Numbered from the stretch's first letter, positions 23,371-32,902 are shown. The stretch: 64,000 nucleotides of DNA from an uncultured Eubacteriales bacterium (GCA_902793325.1 CADBCY010000008.1:1-64000); one strand, 5' to 3'. Notes: generated by a model from the letters alone, not told the origin. Numbers and translations are program-made.

Positions 23371-26082
23371 ATGCCGCTGAAGGGCAATGAGAACGGGCGC
23401 GGGCTGCGCTGGTGGAGCGGGTTCCTGCTGCGCTACGGGCTGATGTGGCTGGCGTGCGCCGGGGCGATCGTCGCGGTGTTCCGGCTGTACCGCACCAGCT
23501 TCCTGTTCGTCTACGACGGCATCTACCAGCACTTTGCCGCCTACCGCTACGTGTGCCGGTACCTGTCGGCGCTGACGAGCGGCGGCGGCGCCGGGCTGAG
23601 CTTCTTCAACTACAGCCTGGGCCAGGGCGCGGACGTGCTGACGACGCTGAACAGCTACAACTTCACCGACCCCGTCTGCTGGCTGACGGCGCTGCTGCCG
23701 CTTCCGGAGCTGACCCGCTATACGGCGATGGTGTTCGCAAAGCTGTTTTTGATCGGCCTGAGCTTTGGCGTCTACTGCCGCCAGACCCGGCGGAGGGATC
23801 CCCTCTGGTGCGCGATCGGCGCGCTGGGCTACACCTTCTGCGGCGCGGTCATCCACGTGTTCGCGCGGCACCCGAACTTCATTACATGGGCCTACTGCTT
23901 CCCGCTGATGCTGGCCGGGGGCGAGCGCTACTGGCGGCGGGGGAAGGGCGGTCTGCTGGTCGTCGCCGTGCTGCTGAACGCGGTGACCAACTACTACGCC
24001 TTCTACATGAACGCCGTGCTGTTCGCGCTGTTCACGGTGCTGCGTGCGGTCGTGGAGGTCGCCGGGCGGCGCATGAAGCTCCGCGAGGCGCTGGCGGAAT
24101 GCCTGCGCACGGCGGGCGTCTGCCTGCTGGGCACGCTGCTGTCCATGGCCGTGCTGCTGCCCACGCTGTACGCCTTCTCCGTGAACACGCGGCTGAAGGC
24201 GGTCGGCGGCTACACGGACAGCCTGCTGCGCTTCCCGATGCGCTACTACCTGGAGCTGCCCTTCACGCTGGTCACCGCGTTCACCACGCCGGGCTACTAC
24301 GCCTTCACGGGCGTGCCCGCGCTGGCGCTGGGGGCGATCGTGTTCCTGCTCGCCCGCCGTGGGCGCTGGCGCATGAAGCTCGCCCTCGTCGGGATGGTCG
24401 CCATGCTGTGCGTGCCGCTGGCGGGCAAGGCGCTGAACGGCTTCGGCTACGTGAGCAACCGCTGGGTCTACGCGCTGTGCTTTCTGGCCTGCGTCGCCCT
24501 GACGGACGCGCTGCCCCGGCTGAGGCGGACGGCGGGCTGGCGCAGGGGACTCGTGGTCGCGGCGCTGGCGGCGTATGCCGCGCTGCTCGCGGGCTATGTC
24601 TTTACGCACAGGAAGGCGATGCCCCTGGCCACCGCGCTGGGGGCGCTGGCGCTGCTGGCGGCGTCGGCGGTGCTGGTGGCGCTGGCGCGGCGGCTGGGCC
24701 GCCGGGGCTGGCGATGGACCATGGCGGTGCTGGCGGTGTTCGGCGCGCTGTACCAGGGCGTGTTCGCCTTCCTGCCCTTCGCGGGCAACTACCTGGAAGA
24801 GTACCTGCCCCGCGCCGGGGTGAACCGCTGCTTCACCGGCCATTCCTCCGTCGCCGCCGCGGACCTGGCGGACGGCTTCTACCGCGTGGAGGAGAAGGAG
24901 TACTGCACCAACACCGACGGCTACAACGGCACCCACGGCACGTCCGTGTGGTGGAGCCTGATCCCGCAGACGGTCGCGGACTACTACGAGAGCTTCGCCA
25001 TGGACAGCCAGAGCCAGAACTGCCGCTTTTTCGGCCTGGGCGGGCGCGCGGCGCTGCTGGAGGCGGCGTCGGTGCGCTACTACACCGCCCCGGCGGACGA
25101 CGTTTCGCTGGTTCCCTACGGCTACGACGCCCTGCCCGCCGCCTCGGACGGCGAATGGGCGGTGTTTGAGAACCGCTACGCGCTGCCCGTCGGCTATGCC
25201 TACGCCGGCTACATGCTGAAGGCGGATTACGACGCCCTGCCCGCCCTGGAGAAGCAGCAGGCGCTGATGCAGTGCGCGGTGCTGGACGAGGCCCCGGAGG
25301 GCCAGCGTGCCGTGGCGCCCGTCACCGGGGCGGAGACGCTGCCCTGCGCGGTGACGGGCTGCGACGGCGTGGAGCCCACCGCCGACGGCTACCGGGTGAC
25401 GCGCCCCGGCGGCGTGCTGCGGCTGTCCGCCGACGTGCCCGAGGACCGCGAGGTCTACCTGGTGATGAAGGGCGTGCGGCTGAAGGACGTGAAGGCGTCG
25501 AAGTTCAGCGGCATGCTGATCCTGGACGCCTCGCGCCGCTGCGGCGACTTCCGGGGCGAACGGGAGGCCGCCATGTTCATGCCCGACTACAACTGGCCGG
25601 TGATCCGCGACGGCTTCAGCTTCTGCCTGGGCTGGGGCGGCGCGGGGAAGAACGAGTTCGAGATCCGCTTCCAGGGGCAGGGCAGCTTCGCGTGCGAGGG
25701 GATCGAGCTGGCGCTCCTGCCGGTGGCCGACTACGCCGCGCAGGCCGAGGCGCTGCGGGCGGCGGCCATGAAGGACGTTCGGGTGGGCGCGGACGAGGTC
25801 GCCGGTTCGGTGGCGCTCGACGCGCCGGGCATCCTGCAATTCAGCATCCCCTACAGCGTGGGCTGGAGCGCCCGGGTGGACGGGGCGCGGGCGAAGCTGC
25901 TGCCTTCGGGCGGCATGTACATGGCGCTGCTGCTGGACGCGGGCGCGCATGAGATCCGGCTGCAATACCGCACGCCGTGGCTGCGGGAGGGCATCGCGAT
26001 CTCCCTGGCGACGCTGGCGTTTGCGGTCGTTCACGGGATCGCAAAGGCCCGACGGAGGAGAAAGGGAGGGAGCAGGGCGTGA
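23371..26082 (+). CDS. YfhO family polytopic membrane protein
   Basis: This 903-residue protein has a hydrophobic N-terminal half with about a dozen membrane segments. It includes the YfhO start pattern (FLFVYDGIYQHFAAYRYVCRYL, split by charged residues), SFFNYSLGQGADVL and HPNFITWAYCFPL. An extracytoplasmic C-terminal part of about 400 residues follows, closed by a final membrane helix (ISLATLAFAVVHGI). YfhO proteins are GT-C-like and, in Bacillus subtilis and Listeria, work with a CsbB-type GT2 to add sugars to lipoteichoic acid on the outer face. Its stop overlaps the start of a GT2 gene by 4 nt, the same pairing, so the function is transferred by context. Confidence 0.85.
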   Translation: MPLKGNENGRGLRWWSGFLLRYGLMWLACAGAIVAVFRLYRTSFLFVYDGIYQHFAAYRYVCRYLSALTSGGGAGLSFFNYSLGQGADVLTTLNSYNFTDPVCWLTALLPLPELTRYTAMVFAKLFLIGLSFGVYCRQTRRRDPLWCAIGALGYTFCGAVIHVFARHPNFITWAYCFPLMLAGGERYWRRGKGGLLVVAVLLNAVTNYYAFYMNAVLFALFTVLRAVVEVAGRRMKLREALAECLRTAGVCLLGTLLSMAVLLPTLYAFSVNTRLKAVGGYTDSLLRFPMRYYLELPFTLVTAFTTPGYYAFTGVPALALGAIVFLLARRGRWRMKLALVGMVAMLCVPLAGKALNGFGYVSNRWVYALCFLACVALTDALPRLRRTAGWRRGLVVAALAAYAALLAGYVFTHRKAMPLATALGALALLAASAVLVALARRLGRRGWRWTMAVLAVFGALYQGVFAFLPFAGNYLEEYLPRAGVNRCFTGHSSVAAADLADGFYRVEEKEYCTNTDGYNGTHGTSVWWSLIPQTVADYYESFAMDSQSQNCRFFGLGGRAALLEAASVRYYTAPADDVSLVPYGYDALPAASDGEWAVFENRYALPVGYAYAGYMLKADYDALPALEKQQALMQCAVLDEAPEGQRAVAPVTGAETLPCAVTGCDGVEPTADGYRVTRPGGVLRLSADVPEDREVYLVMKGVRLKDVKASKFSGMLILDASRRCGDFRGEREAAMFMPDYNWPVIRDGFSFCLGWGGAGKNEFEIRFQGQGSFACEGIELALLPVADYAAQAEALRAAAMKDVRVGADEVAGSVALDAPGILQFSIPYSVGWSARVDGARAKLLPSGGMYMALLLDAGAHEIRLQYRTPWLREGIAISLATLAFAVVHGIAKARRRRKGGSRA

Positions 26083-27050
26083 AGGCACCGAAACTCTTCA
26101 TCGTCATTCCCTGTTACAACGAGCAGGAGGCGCTGCCGATCACGGCGAAGCGGCTGACGGCGCTGACCGACGACATGATCGAAAGGCGGCTGATCGACCC
26201 CGCGAGCCGGATCGTGCTGGTGGACGACGGCAGCAGGGACGAAACCTGGCGCGTGATCGAGGGGCTGCGCGCCGAGGACGGGCGGTTCGAGGGCGTGAAG
26301 CTGGCCCACAACGCCGGGCACATGAACGCGCTGTGGGCGGGCATGACGCTGTGCGCGGACCGCTGCGACTGCTGCGTGACCATCGACGCCGACCTCCAGG
26401 ACGACGTGAACGCCATGTACGGCTTCCTGGAGGCGTTCGCCGCCGGCGCGGACGTGGTGTACGGCGTGCGCTCCAGCCGAAAGACCGACACCGCCTTCAA
26501 GCGCAACACCGCCCAGCTCTTCTACCGGCTGATGGGCAGACTGGGCGTGGAGATGGTGTACAACCACGCGGACTACCGGCTGCTGTCCCGGCGGGCGCTG
26601 GAGGCGCTGCTGAGCTTCGGCGAGGTGAACATGTTCCTGAGGGGCATGGTGCCCATGCTGGGGTTCAAGTCCGCCAAGGTGTACTTCGAGCGCGGCGAGC
26701 GCGTGGCGGGCGAGAGCAAGTACCCGCTGAAGAAGATGATCGCCTTCGCCATGGAGGGCGTCACCTCGCTGTCCAACAAGCCCATCCGCTACGTGCTGCT
26801 GCTGGGGGCGCTGTGCGCGCTGCTGGGCGTGGTGATGGCGGTGTACGTCATCGTCTCGCTGGTGCGCGGGCACACGGTGGCGGGCTGGGCGTCCATCATG
26901 ATGTCCATTTGGCTGCTGGGCGGCCTGCAACTGATGGCGCTCGGGCTCATCGGGGAGTACGTGGGCAAGATCTACCTCGAGACGAAGCGCCGCCCGAAGT
27001 TCATCCTGGAGGAGCATCTTTGGGAGGGAACGGGGGACGGCAAGCCGTAA
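26079..27050 (+). CDS. GT2 family polyprenyl-phosphate glycosyltransferase (CsbB/GtrB-like)
   Basis: This 323-residue protein has an N-terminal GT-A domain (FIVIPCYNEQEALP, VLVDDGSRDETW, VTIDADLQDDVNAMYGF) and two C-terminal membrane helices (about residues 240-290). It ends with LIGEYVGKIYLETKRRPKFI, the classic tail of undecaprenyl-phosphate glycosyltransferases. It should load a sugar from a nucleotide donor onto undecaprenyl phosphate at the inner membrane face, for use by the YfhO-like protein. It starts with GTG overlapping the yfhO stop, with GGGAGGGAG upstream. A flippase of the GtcA type, expected as third component, is not in the window. The terminator at 27098-27128 ends the operon. 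Confidence 0.92.
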   Translation: MKAPKLFIVIPCYNEQEALPITAKRLTALTDDMIERRLIDPASRIVLVDDGSRDETWRVIEGLRAEDGRFEGVKLAHNAGHMNALWAGMTLCADRCDCCVTIDADLQDDVNAMYGFLEAFAAGADVVYGVRSSRKTDTAFKRNTAQLFYRLMGRLGVEMVYNHADYRLLSRRALEALLSFGEVNMFLRGMVPMLGFKSAKVYFERGERVAGESKYPLKKMIAFAMEGVTSLSNKPIRYVLLLGALCALLGVVMAVYVIVSLVRGHTVAGWASIMMSIWLLGGLQLMALGLIGEYVGKIYLETKRRPKFILEEHLWEGTGDGKP

Positions 27051-27097
27051 GCGGGGAACGGAACCCGGGTTGTTTTGTCTGAATTGGGGTCAAATGA

Positions 27098-27128
27098 GGC
27101 GCGGCTCGAGCGGAGTCGCGTCTTTTTT
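27098..27128 (+). terminator. intrinsic terminator after the YfhO/GT2 pair
   Basis: A 10-bp stem with two G-U pairs (27098-27107 with 27113-27122) and a 5-nt loop is followed by six T residues. Confidence 0.85.
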
Positions 27129-27159
27129 GTGGTATTTTGAAAATACTTGCTTAAGACAA

Positions 27160-27188
27160 TTGTCATATTTGAAATTATGTGGTAAGAT
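27160..27188 (+). promoter_or_regulatory. promoter for the Ig-like/lysozyme-like surface protein
   Basis: TTGTCA (27160-27165) lies 17 bp before TAAGAT (27183-27188) in an AT-rich stretch. TTGTCA is the right half of AATTGTCA, within a short inverted repeat GACAATTGTC (27155-27164) that could bind a regulator. Confidence 0.7.
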
Positions 27189-27234
27189 ATAGGAGAATCG
27201 CGGAACCTGCCCGACACTGGAAGGATGAGAGAAT

Positions 27235-29424
27235 ATGAAACACAGAAGATGGTTGAGCGCGCTGGCGCTGCTGCTGGCGCTGCTGTTGCCCGCGGCGGCC
27301 ATGGCCGAGATCGTGGACGCGGAGCAGCCGACGGAAGTCGCCGAGGCCGGGGAGCCCCTGGCCGGACCGGGGGACGTGGAGAGCGGCGCGGACACTGCCC
27401 GGCCGCTGGAGCCCGTGGAGCTGTCGGAGCTGTCCGAAGCGCCCGCCGAACCCGCCCTGCAGGCGGAGGCGCCCGGAGTGCCCGAGGCGCCCGGAGTGCC
27501 CGAGGCGCCCGGAGTGCCCGAGGCGCCCGAAGCGCCCGCCGACGGGACGGCCGCGCTGCCCGAGATGACCGACGACGTGTTCGCGGGCATGGCGCGCGGG
27601 ACGGCGTCTGACGAGGCCGACGACGACCAGGCGGAATGGGCGGCGTTCGCGGCCCCCAACGAGCTGTCGAGCTTCCCGGAGAAGCTCTGCATGGGCCTGG
27701 GGGAGAGCCTGACGCTGGACGCCACGCAGGCGCTGGGCGGCAGGGCCGTCTATCGCTCTTCGAATCCCGCGGTGGTGACGGTGGACACCGCCACCGGCAA
27801 AGTGAAGGCGCAGAAGAAGGGCACGGCGATCATCGCCGCCATGAACGAGCAGAAGCAGCTCGCGTACTGCAACGTCGCCGTGCTGGCCAAGCCGAAGCGG
27901 GTGTCGCTGTCCAGGAGCGTGCTGGCGCTGAACCCCGGGGCCGATTTCCGGCTCGACGTGAGGCTGCCGAAGCGGACCGCCTCCGCGACGCTGACGTTCA
28001 CCTGCAAGCCCGAGAGCGTGGCGACCGTGGACGCCTCGGGCGTGGTGCACGCCGTGCGGGCGGGCGAGGCCGTCGTGACCGTCGCCACCTACAACGAGCA
28101 GACCGCCTCCTGCAAGGTGATCGTGCTGGACGGCGCGACCCCGAAGGGCGTGTCGCTGAGCCAGGCCACCGCGCTGATGGGCAAGAAGGAGAAGCTGCAA
28201 CTGACCCCGGTGCTGGAAGAGGGCGCGGCGGCGGCCTACGCCTGGAGCAGCAGCAACCGCAAAGTGGCCACCGTGAGCGCCTCGGGCGTGGTGACCGCCA
28301 AGCGCAAGGGCACGGCGAAGATCACCGTGACGACTCACAACGGCATGACGGCGACCTGCGCCGTCAAGGTGGTCAAGGCGCCCGGCGCGATAAAGCTCTC
28401 GAAGAGCCAGCTCAAGATGAAGGAGGGCGACACCGCCAGGCTGACCGCGACGCTGCCGAGCGGCACGGCGTCCAGGCTCACCTGGAAGTGCGAGCCCGAG
28501 GGCGTCGTGACGGTGGACGATACCGGCGTCGTCACCGCGGTGAAGGCGGGCAAGGCGCGCATCACCGTGAGCACCTTCAACAACCAGGAAAAGACCTGCG
28601 ACGTGTGGGTGCTGACCGCCGAGGAGTACTCCCGCGCGAGCGGCGAGATCATGGCGGACCGGCTGCGCAAGAACAGCGCCGTCGGCGAGAAGCGCGAGGC
28701 GCTGGCCAACATCGTGCAGCTGCTGGTGGACAACGGCTTCGAGCCCGCCTTCGCCGCGGGCGTGGCGGCCAACGTGAAGTGCGAGGGCAGCTACGGCTTT
28801 TTCGAGAGCTCGCGTTACATCAGCAACCCCAAGGCGCGGCCGCGGTACTTCGCCTATCTGGACGGCGGCGAGTACTGGAAGAACGGCGTGCTGAACACGG
28901 TGTACCTGTCCAAGGAGGAGTACGCCTCCTACCAGGCCCCGGCGGGCGTGACCAAGGCGCTGCGCCTGGGCGAGGGCAAGGCCCCGGAGAAGTACTACTG
29001 GAACAAATACAGCAAAAAGTACGCCTGGGAGGTCAACCTCACCGAGCTGGAGAAGCTGCTGGACTACCTGGAGGAGGGCGGCTGGGTCGGCAAGTTCGGC
29101 CTGGGCATCACCCAGTGGACCGGCGGGCGCACCAAGGGCCTGGTGAAGGTGTACCGCAAGCACGCGGGCAACGGCTCCAGCAGCATCACCCAGGAGCAGG
29201 TCATCGCCGCGGAGAACGAGATGATCGTCAACGAGCTGAAGACCACCTACGCCTTCGTGTACAACAACTGGAAGGACAGCAACAGCAAGCGGACCGGCGC
29301 CGACGCCGCGGCCAGCGCGGGCTCCATCTTCTGCCTGAAGTACGAGGTCCCCGCCAACAAGGAGACCGCCGCGCGCACCCGCGCCGGCGTGGCCAGGACG
29401 CTGTACGGGATCATGATGGGGTAA
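27235..29424 (+). CDS. secreted protein with Ig-like (Big_2) repeats and C-terminal phage-tail-lysozyme-like domain
   Basis: This 729-residue protein starts with a Sec signal peptide (about residues 1-24, ending AAMA). A Glu/Ala/Pro-rich acidic linker (about 25-140) follows, with three perfect six-residue repeats (APGVPE). About four Big_2-type domains come next (about 140-460; repeated VYRSSNPAVVTVD, VVTAKRKGTAKITV and GVVTAVKAGKARITV elements). The last 260 residues resemble phage tail lysozyme domains: LVDNGFEPAFAAGVAANVKCEGSYG, with a Glu in the position of a lytic acid, GLGITQWTGGR, and a C-terminal helix. It probably binds and cuts or remodels cell wall outside the cell. No sorting signal or anchor follows. 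It has its own promoter and a strong terminator. Confidence 0.8.
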   Translation: MKHRRWLSALALLLALLLPAAAMAEIVDAEQPTEVAEAGEPLAGPGDVESGADTARPLEPVELSELSEAPAEPALQAEAPGVPEAPGVPEAPGVPEAPEAPADGTAALPEMTDDVFAGMARGTASDEADDDQAEWAAFAAPNELSSFPEKLCMGLGESLTLDATQALGGRAVYRSSNPAVVTVDTATGKVKAQKKGTAIIAAMNEQKQLAYCNVAVLAKPKRVSLSRSVLALNPGADFRLDVRLPKRTASATLTFTCKPESVATVDASGVVHAVRAGEAVVTVATYNEQTASCKVIVLDGATPKGVSLSQATALMGKKEKLQLTPVLEEGAAAAYAWSSSNRKVATVSASGVVTAKRKGTAKITVTTHNGMTATCAVKVVKAPGAIKLSKSQLKMKEGDTARLTATLPSGTASRLTWKCEPEGVVTVDDTGVVTAVKAGKARITVSTFNNQEKTCDVWVLTAEEYSRASGEIMADRLRKNSAVGEKREALANIVQLLVDNGFEPAFAAGVAANVKCEGSYGFFESSRYISNPKARPRYFAYLDGGEYWKNGVLNTVYLSKEEYASYQAPAGVTKALRLGEGKAPEKYYWNKYSKKYAWEVNLTELEKLLDYLEEGGWVGKFGLGITQWTGGRTKGLVKVYRKHAGNGSSSITQEQVIAAENEMIVNELKTTYAFVYNNWKDSNSKRTGADAAASAGSIFCLKYEVPANKETAARTRAGVARTLYGIMMG
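27469..27522 (+). repeat. 18-bp direct repeat x3 within the surface protein gene
   Basis: Three consecutive identical 18-bp units (GCGCCCGGAGTGCCCGAG) encode the APGVPE repeats, followed by a decayed fourth unit. In-frame repeat number could vary between strains by slippage. Confidence 0.9.
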
Positions 29425-29453
29425 ACGGGGAACCGTAAACCGTATGCGGGAAC

Positions 29454-29497
29454 AGGGAATAGGAAACGGGCGATGCGCGTTTTCTATTCCCTATTTT
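29454..29497 (+). terminator. intrinsic terminator after the surface protein gene
   Basis: A 15-bp stem with one G-U pair (29454-29468 with 29478-29492) and a 9-nt loop is followed by ATTTTT. An extended -10 (TGC-TATACT, 29507-29515) just downstream probably starts the aminopeptidase operon. Confidence 0.88.
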
Positions 29498-29565
29498 TGC
29501 AAATCGTGCTATACTATAGGCAGAGTCCATCCTAAAAGACCAATCATCGCACATGGAGGCAGCAT

Positions 29566-30969
29566 ATGTATCGCAAAAACGCATGGAAAAACTACGACGA
29601 GGCGGAGCGGGCGCGGCTGGATGCGTTCGCCGCCGACTACCGCCGCTTTCTGGACGGCGCAAAGACCGAGCGCGAGGCCGCCGAGGCCGCCGAGGCCATC
29701 GCCGTGGCGGCGGGCTTCAGGGACCTGGACGCCCTGATCGGATCCGGCGCGGCGCTGAAGCCCGGCGACCGGGTGTACCGCAAGTGGATGAACAAGTGCT
29801 TCCTGGCCTTCGTGATCGGCGCGGAGAGCCTGGAAAAGGGCATGCGCATCCTGGGCGCGCACATCGATTCCCCGCGCCTGGACGTCAAGCAGAACCCCGT
29901 GTTTGAGGACGAAGGCTTTGCCTACCTGGATACCCACTACTACGGCGGCATCCGAAAGTACCAGTGGCTGGCCCTGCCGCTGGCGCTGCACGGCGTGATC
30001 GTGAAGAAGGACGGCGGCGTCGTGAAGCTGGCCGTGGGCGAGGCGGAGGACGACCCGGTGTTCTGCATCTCCGACCTGCTGCCCCACCTGTCCCAGGAAC
30101 AGCAGGGCAAGACCGTGGCGAAGTTCGTGGACGGCGAGGCGCTGAACCTGCTCATCGGCAGCGCGCCGGCGGCGAAGGACGGGTCCGCGGAGGACGATGA
30201 AGAGAAGAAGCCCGTCAAGGCCGCGGCGCTGGCGATCCTGAAGGAGCGCTACGGCGTGGAGGAGGAGGACTTCATCTCCGCGGAGCTGGAGATCGTGCCC
30301 GCCGGCCGCGCGCGCGACATGGGCTTCGACCGCAGCATGATCCTGGGCTACGGCCACGACGACCGCGTATGCGCCTACCCCAGCCTGCGGGCCGTGGCGG
30401 ACTTCGAGGGCACGCCCCGCGCCACGCTGTGCGCCGTGCTCACCGACAAGGAGGAGATCGGCAGCGAGGGCGCCACGGGCATGAATTCCAGCTACTTCGA
30501 GAACACCGTGGCCGAGCTGGCGGCGCTGCTGGGCCTGCCCGGGTCCGTCGGCGTGCGCCGGGCGCTGCAGAACAGCCGCATGCTGTCCAGCGACGTCTCC
30601 GCGGGCTTCGACCCCGCCTTCGCCGGCGTGTTTGAAAAGAAGAACGCCGCCATGCTGAACCTGGGCGTGTGCTTCAACAAGTACACCGGCAGCCGCGGCA
30701 AGAGCGGCTCCAGCGACGCCAACGCCGAGTACGTGGCCGCGGTGCGCCGCATCATGGACGACGCCGGCGTCGCCTGGCAGACCAGCGAGCTGGGCAAGGT
30801 GGACGCGGGCGGCGGCGGGACCATCGCCTGGCTGTGCGCGCGGTACGCCATGAACGTCATCGACTGCGGCGTGCCGGTGCTCTCCATGCACGCGCCGTGG
30901 GAGGTCATCTCCAAGGCCGACCTGTGGGAGGCGTACAAGGCCTACGCGGCCTTCCTGGAGAAGGCGTAG
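29566..30969 (+). CDS. M18 family aminopeptidase
   Basis: This 467-residue cytosolic metallopeptidase removes N-terminal residues from peptides. M18 metal and catalytic motifs are in order: GAHIDSPRLD (first ligand His and nearby Asp), GYGHDDR (bridging Asp), TDKEEIGSEG (catalytic Glu and Glu ligand), SSDVSAGFDP (Asp ligand) and SMHAPWEV (last His ligand). The length matches bacterial M18 enzymes of the aminopeptidase I group. A GGAGG site precedes the ATG. It is probably the first gene of a three-gene run with recQ and a TrmH-family methyltransferase, with gaps of about 40 bp; no functional link among them is evident. Confidence 0.93.
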   Translation: MYRKNAWKNYDEAERARLDAFAADYRRFLDGAKTEREAAEAAEAIAVAAGFRDLDALIGSGAALKPGDRVYRKWMNKCFLAFVIGAESLEKGMRILGAHIDSPRLDVKQNPVFEDEGFAYLDTHYYGGIRKYQWLALPLALHGVIVKKDGGVVKLAVGEAEDDPVFCISDLLPHLSQEQQGKTVAKFVDGEALNLLIGSAPAAKDGSAEDDEEKKPVKAAALAILKERYGVEEEDFISAELEIVPAGRARDMGFDRSMILGYGHDDRVCAYPSLRAVADFEGTPRATLCAVLTDKEEIGSEGATGMNSSYFENTVAELAALLGLPGSVGVRRALQNSRMLSSDVSAGFDPAFAGVFEKKNAAMLNLGVCFNKYTGSRGKSGSSDANAEYVAAVRRIMDDAGVAWQTSELGKVDAGGGGTIAWLCARYAMNVIDCGVPVLSMHAPWEVISKADLWEAYKAYAAFLEKA

Positions 30970-31008
30970 CGCCGCAACCATTTCACATCCAAAGGAGGAC
31001 GCCCGACC

Positions 31009-32859
31009 ATGCCCGACCTGACCGCGTTGCTGAAGCAGTACTTCGGCCACGACGACTTCCGGCCCGGCCAGCGCGCGCTGATCGAGGCGCTGCTGGCTGG
31101 GCGGGACGCGCTGGGCGTCATGCCCACCGGCGCGGGCAAGAGCGTGTGCTATCAGTTGCCGGCGCTGGCGCTGCCGGGTGTGACGCTGGTGATCTCCCCG
31201 CTGATCTCGCTGATGCAGGACCAGGTGAGCGCCCTGCGGGAGATGGGCCTGATGGCGGTGTGCATCCACTCCGGCCTCTCCGGGGACGCCGCCCGGGAGG
31301 CGTACCGCCTGGCGGGCAGCGGCATGTGCCGGCTGGTGTACGCGGCCCCGGAGCGCCTCGCCGCGCCCGCCTTCCTGCGCTTCTGCCAGGCGGCGGATAT
31401 CCGCATGGTGGCCGTGGACGAGGCGCACTGCGTGTCCCAGTGGGGGCAGGACTTCCGCCCCAGCTACCTGGGCATCGCGGACTTCATCGACGGCCTCCCC
31501 GCGCGGCCCGCGGTGGGGGCCTTCACCGCCACCGCCACGGAGCGCGTGCGCGCGGACATCGAGCGGCTGCTGCGGCTGCGCGATCCCTGCCGGGTGACCA
31601 CCGGGTTCGACAGGCCCAACCTGTTCTTCGAGGTGCTGACGCCCCGGCGCAAGCAGGACGCGCTGCTGCGCTTCCTGCGGGAGCGACCCGGGCAGAGCGG
31701 CATCGTGTACTGCGCCACCCGCAAGACCGTGGAGGACGTGTGCCAGGCGCTGCTGGAGCAGGGCTGGCCCGCCGCGCGCTACCACGCGGGGCTGTCCGAC
31801 GACGAGCGCCGCCGCAACCAGGAGGACTTCGTGTTCGACCGCGCGCGGATCATGGTGGCCACGAACGCCTTCGGCATGGGCATCGACAAGTCCAACGTCA
31901 GCTTCGTGGTGCACTACAACATGCCCAAGGACCTGGAGAGCTACTACCAGGAGGCGGGCCGCGCCGGGCGCGACGGCGCCCCCGCCCGCTGCGCGCTGCT
32001 GTTCTCCCCGCGGGACGTGGCAACCGCGCGGTTCCTGATCGAGCATTCCGCCGGGAACGAGGCCATGGACCCCGCGGACCGGGACGCCGCGCGCGACAAG
32101 GAATACCTGCGCCTTCGGCAAATGACGGACTACTGCAAGGCCACCGACTGCCTGCGGGGGCGGCTGCTGCGCTATTTCGGCGAGGACGCCCCGGCGCGCT
32201 GCGGCAACTGCGGCAACTGCCTGAGCGCGGTCGAGGCGCGGGACATCACCGTGGAGGCGCAGAAGATCCTGTCCGCCGTGGCGCGGGTGGAGCGCCGCTG
32301 CCGCGCCGGCCTGGGCGCGGACGCCGTCGCCCGGCTGCTGAAGGGCGCGCGCAACGCGAAGCTCGCCCGGCTGAACCTGGACGACCTGCCTACCTTCGGG
32401 GCGCTGTCCGGGGCGAGCCTGGCGGACATCCGGCTCTGGATCGACCGCCTGGCGGACATGGGCTACCTCGTCGCCGTGGGGAGCGAGTTCCCCGTGCTGC
32501 GGCTCACCGACGCCGCCCGGCGCGTGCTGTTCGAGGGGGAGCGCGTCGTCATCGAGGTCAGGCACGCGCCCGCCCCGGCGAAACCCGCGCGCCGCCGAAA
32601 GGGCGCGCCCGAGGCGGAGGACGGCCTGTTCGAGGCGCTGCGGGCGCTGCGCATGGAGCTCGCGCGGCGCGAGGGCGTGCCGCCCTACATGGTGTTCTCC
32701 AACGCCGCCCTGGCCGAGATGGCCCTCGCCCGACCCCGCACCGCCGAGGCGTTCCTGGGCGTGTCCGGCGTGGGCCGCGTGAAGGCGCGCAAGTACGGCC
32801 CGGCGTTCCTCGCGGCCATCGCCGCGTGGGAAGAAGGGCGTGGGGAACCGGGAAGCTGA
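31009..32859 (+). CDS. recQ: ATP-dependent DNA helicase RecQ
   Basis: This 616-residue 3'-5' DNA helicase acts in recombination and repair. It has the complete SF2 motif set: FRPGQRALIEALLAGRD (motif 0), MPTGAGKSVCYQLPA (I), SPLISLMQDQV (Ia), VDEAHCVSQWGQDFRPSYL (II, DEAH and the RecQ aromatic loop), TATATERVR (III), NAFGMGIDKSNV (V) and QEAGRAGRDG (VI). A four-cysteine zinc module of the RQC region (LRGRLLRYFGE then CGNCGNC) follows, and a C-terminal HRDC domain (FEALRALRMELARREGVPPY). AAAGGAGG precedes the ATG. Confidence 0.97.
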   Translation: MPDLTALLKQYFGHDDFRPGQRALIEALLAGRDALGVMPTGAGKSVCYQLPALALPGVTLVISPLISLMQDQVSALREMGLMAVCIHSGLSGDAAREAYRLAGSGMCRLVYAAPERLAAPAFLRFCQAADIRMVAVDEAHCVSQWGQDFRPSYLGIADFIDGLPARPAVGAFTATATERVRADIERLLRLRDPCRVTTGFDRPNLFFEVLTPRRKQDALLRFLRERPGQSGIVYCATRKTVEDVCQALLEQGWPAARYHAGLSDDERRRNQEDFVFDRARIMVATNAFGMGIDKSNVSFVVHYNMPKDLESYYQEAGRAGRDGAPARCALLFSPRDVATARFLIEHSAGNEAMDPADRDAARDKEYLRLRQMTDYCKATDCLRGRLLRYFGEDAPARCGNCGNCLSAVEARDITVEAQKILSAVARVERRCRAGLGADAVARLLKGARNAKLARLNLDDLPTFGALSGASLADIRLWIDRLADMGYLVAVGSEFPVLRLTDAARRVLFEGERVVIEVRHAPAPAKPARRRKGAPEAEDGLFEALRALRMELARREGVPPYMVFSNAALAEMALARPRTAEAFLGVSGVGRVKARKYGPAFLAAIAAWEEGRGEPGS

Positions 32860-32902
32860 ACGGATTTCGCCTGTTTGCGACACGAGGAGCGGAGGCACGG
32901 GT

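Noticed and set aside
19617-23387. Minus-strand open frame of 1256 codons opposite dnaE
   Set aside because: Shadow of the dnaE coding strand in GC-rich DNA; no domain or credible start.
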